A stretch of DNA of 64,000 nucleotides from Excoecaria cochinchinensis (taxonomy: Eukaryota > Streptophyta > Magnoliopsida > Malpighiales > Euphorbiaceae). Location of the stretch: NCBI GenBank assembly GCA_947683425.1, contig CANTUQ010000078.1, positions 3,598,001-3,662,000 on the forward strand, read 5' to 3'. Below are positions 60,459 through 64,000 of the stretch, piece by piece; the stretch's first letter is position 1, and each line of letters starts with the position of its first letter. Both the position numbers and the translations under genes were made by a program. The notes under the pieces were generated by a model, which ran no database searches, was not told the origin of the DNA, and was given only the letters and a program-made list of their open reading frames with translations.

Positions 60459-60850
60459 CACTATAAAAAAAACCCAAATTAGCGACGGACACTTTTCCAT
60501 TGCTAATTAGCTAATGATTTGCGACGGAATTAAGAATTAGTCGCGAACGACTATTTTTTTTTTAATTTTAGCTATGAAAAAAGAAACCGTCGCTAAATTT
60601 TGGCGGTAATTTATGGCGCCTTTTTTTCGACTAATTTAGCGACTAAAATAGTAGTCACTAATTTTTGCAACTAATTTAGCGACTAAAAAAGTTATCGCTA
60701 AAATAGCGAAGGCAATATCCGTCGTTAAATTTGGAGCCAATTTTAGCGATTTTGTTTGCGACTGATTTAGCGACTGAAATTTTTGTCGCTAAACACAATT
60801 AAATTAGCGATTGAATAGCGACGAAAATTTCTGTCACTAAAAGTTTTCAA
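60459..60850. mobile_element. CACTA-like terminus with subterminal repeats
   Basis: Starts cactataaaaaaaaccc, followed by dense attagcgac/gtcgctaa motifs in both orientations (60480-60840), as in CACTA subterminal regions. No matching right terminus was found, so the element is partial or ends beyond recognition. Confidence 0.6.
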
Positions 60851-61975
60851 ATTTCTTACATATGAAAATAATTTTCGGAATACTTTATTCCGTCGGTAAA
60901 ATTGATTATAATATTAATAAAAGTATGCATACATACTTATGGTTATGAATTATTTTTAATATTTTTGCTTTACACATGAATTTTAATTTATCTAAAATAA
61001 ATTTTATTTTTATTTTTAATTTGTCTAAAATAATTTTTTTTTATTATTCAATTATTTAAAAATTTAATGAAAATATTAGATGGATGAACTGAAATTAATA
61101 TTAATAAAGAAATTTATTAAGAAATATGTATTGATAATCTTTTTGGGTTTTGAATTAATAACTTTGACTAAATGACTAAATAAAATACATAAATTAATAT
61201 ATGTCTATTAGGCTTGATTTTTACAGAATTAAAATACATAAATTAATATATGTATGTTAGGCATAAATTAATACATAAAGTTACATACTTAAATATTTGA
61301 TTATTATTTTTAATATTTTTGCTTTACACATGAAATTATATTGAAATTCATTTCTTTTACTAATTCCAATAAGATTAACATTTAATCTTGAAAATATATA
61401 ATTAAAACAATTGTAAACAAAATTTAATAATTTTTAATACTTTCATTGATTAAAATAAATGATGCGGTCGTGACAGGCGTTCAATATCTGGAGTGAGCCG
61501 AACGGGCCATAACTTTTGCTATAGGTGTCCAATCGCTTATTATAATATATTTTCGGAAAGCTCATTTCGAGCCGGTCTTATTTTGTAGGGGTGTATGCCC
61601 TCTGTAACAGCCATTTCATGCCTTAAAAAATGACATTTAGCCTTTCGTTTTTCAGTTTGAAGTTCAGTGGCATTTTCGTAATTTTATTCATTTCTTTCAT
61701 ATAAATTGTTTGTTACTCGATTTTGAAAGGGACTTTTGGAATTTGAATAGGAACGATATTATTTTGGACACTTTCGCTGCGTCAGTAAATAATAATAATA
61801 AATAAATGCAAGTATATGTAAATAGACAAGTAAATAATATGTATACATATAAATAAGTAAATAGACATAAATAATAATAATAATAATAATAATACATAAA
61901 ATTACCTTAGGTCTATAATGAGGAATTAAATGAAATGAAGGAAAAAGAAAAGAGTGGAAGAAGGGGAAGAACAGG
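60851..61975. other. Gene-free interval
   Basis: AT-rich DNA. 61455-61640 contains gagccgaacgggccataact and tgtaacagcc, resembling Gypsy LTR sequence but without clear ends. (AAT)n near 61867-61895. Confidence 0.45.
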
Positions 61976-63095
61976 TGTAGGCACCGGGTCCCGAGTAGCC
62001 TGGATCAGGATTACCCAATGATAAAATTAAGTGTACCGATTTATAGGAAAAAAGAATGAAAGTTAGAAGTGATAATTTCCTTGTCGTTTTGATTTGTTAG
62101 GAATGAAGAAAATTTTATTTTAAAAATATTTTAAAAATTATTTTGGGATAAAAAGTTAGTTGTTAAATTATTGTGTTTTTATAAAATTTTATTTAAAAAA
62201 AAAAAAATTTCGCGCGAGTGTCGGGCTACGGCAGCGCTGGGCGCGAGCCGCAGCGCCCAGCCCTCGCCCGGGCGCTGGGCGACGCGCAACGCCGAGCGCG
62301 CGCCTGCGCGCGGGAAGCCCATCGGGCGCCCGCGCCCTGTTCGCCCGTTTTGCCTTTTTTTGGCCTTTTTGGCCATAAATTCTTCATTTTAAATGTTTTT
62401 TAACTCATTTTTTTTGCAAAATTTAATTCAAAAAACCTTTTATCTTCCAACCCAATAAATTCAGTGGTTTTTTGTAGTTATGGGAATTAAATTAATTTAA
62501 TTTTTTAATTAAAAAATCTGAATTTTGAGGGGAATAAAAAGGGTTTTTTAGTGAGAATTGAGGGGGGATTTTTTTTAGAAAATATTTTTCTTCTTCTTTC
62601 TTCTTTCAAGAACAAATTCTCTCAAGTTCTAAAGGAATTTCCAGCAATTTTTAAGGCAAAAAATAACAATTTTTGTTCTTGAGAATTTTCTTATTTTCAA
62701 TTGACAATTTTTGCTTTGAGACAAATAAATAAATTATTTGTTCTTGAGTAAAAATTCACTTTCAATATTTTATTTTCTAATTTTATTCCAACAATACAAG
62801 ACAAGGAATTGGATCTTACCTTCTCTTCATCAAGATAAATTTTGAGGATAAACATTTTTGGCTCAATTTCTTAGTTTAATTTTTAATTTAATTTTTTTTA
62901 TTTCTAATTAACTAGTTAACATGTAAATTCTTTTAGTCTTATTATTTTCTTCTTATTTCTTGTTTTTTGTTTTTTATTTGATTAGTTAACAATGTAAATT
63001 CTCTTAGAACTATTTTATTATTTTTATTCAATTGTTCATATTATTTTTATTTAATTGTTCATGTTGTTCATATTGTTCATCTTCTTTTATTATTA

Positions 63096-63142
<47 letters not shown>

Positions 63143-64000
63143 GTTCATATTCTTTGTTATTATTGTGTTATTATTATTATTGTAGTTATTACCATCATTA
63201 GTATTATTATCATTAGTATTATTATTATTATTATTATCCTTATTTTTGTTTAATTTTATTATTACTATTATTATTTATTTCTTATGCATGCTGATTTTTA
63301 TTATTATCTTTGCTTTTTATACATGTTGGATATTGTTGTTATTATTTTATGCTTTTACACATGCTGAATTTTATGTTTGTATTTTCTATTCATGTTTTTT
63401 GCATGTTGAGTTTTATAACTATTATTTTATGTTTGCTTAGGCATGTTGGCTTTTATCAATATTATTAATATGTTTTATGCATGCTGATTTTTATTATTTC
63501 TTTTGCTTTTTATGCATGATTGGATGTTATTGATGTTATTTTGTGTCTTTATGCATGTTAAATTTTATTAACACTATTTTATGTTTTTTTAGCACGTTGA
63601 TTTTATTAATTTGTTAAATTGCATATTTTTATTATGTTATTTTAATTGACTTGTCATACATGATGCAATTTTATTTGCATTAATTTAATTATTTTCATGT
63701 TATATGTTTAATTCATTTTTTATTACTAACTTCATTTTCATTTGTTTTATTTTCAATACTCATTTTTATGTGTGAGTTTTTACCAAGTGGGAGCCCATGA
63801 GGATTTGAAGATCCATTTGGGAGTTGATTTGTTAATTTTTATTATTTTCATTATTTTATTTCTAATGTGTAATTTGTAATAAGTTTATTTAATTTTATTT
63901 TTACGCACGTTAATTAAAAAATCACAAAAATATTTCTATTTAATTAATTTGTTTTTTTTTCTAAATAAAATGGGACCAATGTCCTAGATTTTTCATCCAA
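61976..64000 (+). mobile_element. TAT-family LTR, runs off right edge
   Basis: Starts tgtaggcaccgggtcccgag and follows the TAT LTR order: ggattacccaatgat, a GC-rich island (62211-62350), AT-rich leader, and aaaatgggaccaatgtccta near 63970 as at 43512. It includes (TTA)n at 63087-63142. Whether it is a solo LTR or part of an element cannot be told. Confidence 0.8.
63087..63142. repeat. (TTA)n microsatellite
   Basis: Long run of TTA; the Ile-rich ORF through it is an artefact. Confidence 0.93.

Noticed and set aside
62160..62403. Ala/Arg-rich ORFs on both strands
   Set aside because: Products of the GC island of a TAT LTR; open in several frames with no recognisable domain.
63032..63253. 73-codon Ile-rich ORF
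   Set aside because: Translation of the (TTA)n microsatellite and flanks.

Overview
This is repeat-rich nuclear DNA from a flowering plant, most likely a eudicot. The evidence is split exons with GT-AG introns, an LRR receptor kinase of the LRR-VIII type, and plant transposon families: Ty3/Gypsy chromoviruses of the Tekay/Del type, Gypsy elements of the TAT/Ogre type, a Ty1/Copia-like LTR, MULE, hAT and CACTA-like elements. No rRNA, tRNA, CRISPR array or bacterial-style operon was seen.

Positions 1-10634 (minus strand) hold the only host gene with an apparently open frame: the 5' half of an LRR receptor-like kinase. Ten exons join in frame: signal peptide, cysteine-containing N-terminal region and eight LRR exons. 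Seven of the LRR exons are exactly 72 nt and one is 69 nt. The remaining LRRs, malectin domain and kinase lie beyond the left edge. Intron 2 is about 7.9 kb and holds a MULE with 9-bp target duplication, a hAT-like element nested in it, three more hAT-like elements with 8-bp duplications, and a decayed Gypsy LTR fragment.

Positions 10.7-24.5 kb are AT-rich intergenic DNA. They contain a small inverted-repeat element, a 3.7-kb MULE with 391-bp terminal inverted repeats carrying a broken PB1-like/zinc-knuckle gene, a fragment of a subtilisin-like protease gene, a TAT-type solo LTR and a Copia-like solo LTR.

Positions 24.5-42.4 kb are a minus-strand, gag-only Gypsy element (LTRs 24528-27803 and 39058-40771). 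A complete but mutated Tekay-type Gypsy element (28414-38155, TSD cacct) sits inside its gag gene. The right LTR is cut by a hAT fragment with transposase remnants.

Positions 42.4-64.0 kb are a TAT/Ogre-like element with gag remnants but no recognisable pol (5' LTR truncated; 3' LTR 58002-60155). Two solo LTRs, one inside the other, lie 13 bp after its primer-binding site. A reversed solo LTR of its own type lies in gag. Near its 3' end are 51-bp and about 22-bp tandem repeats. It is followed by a piece of related interior, a CACTA-like end, and another TAT LTR that runs off the window.

The most unusual structure is a modular architecture shared by the Tekay-type LTRs: (i) an array of short near-palindromes, (ii) an array of short hairpins whose stems differ in sequence yet stay paired, some with a TTCG loop on the sense strand, and (iii) a CTAAGCG...CGCTTAG hairpin near the LTR 3' end. 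I know of no description of this set, but no literature search was possible.
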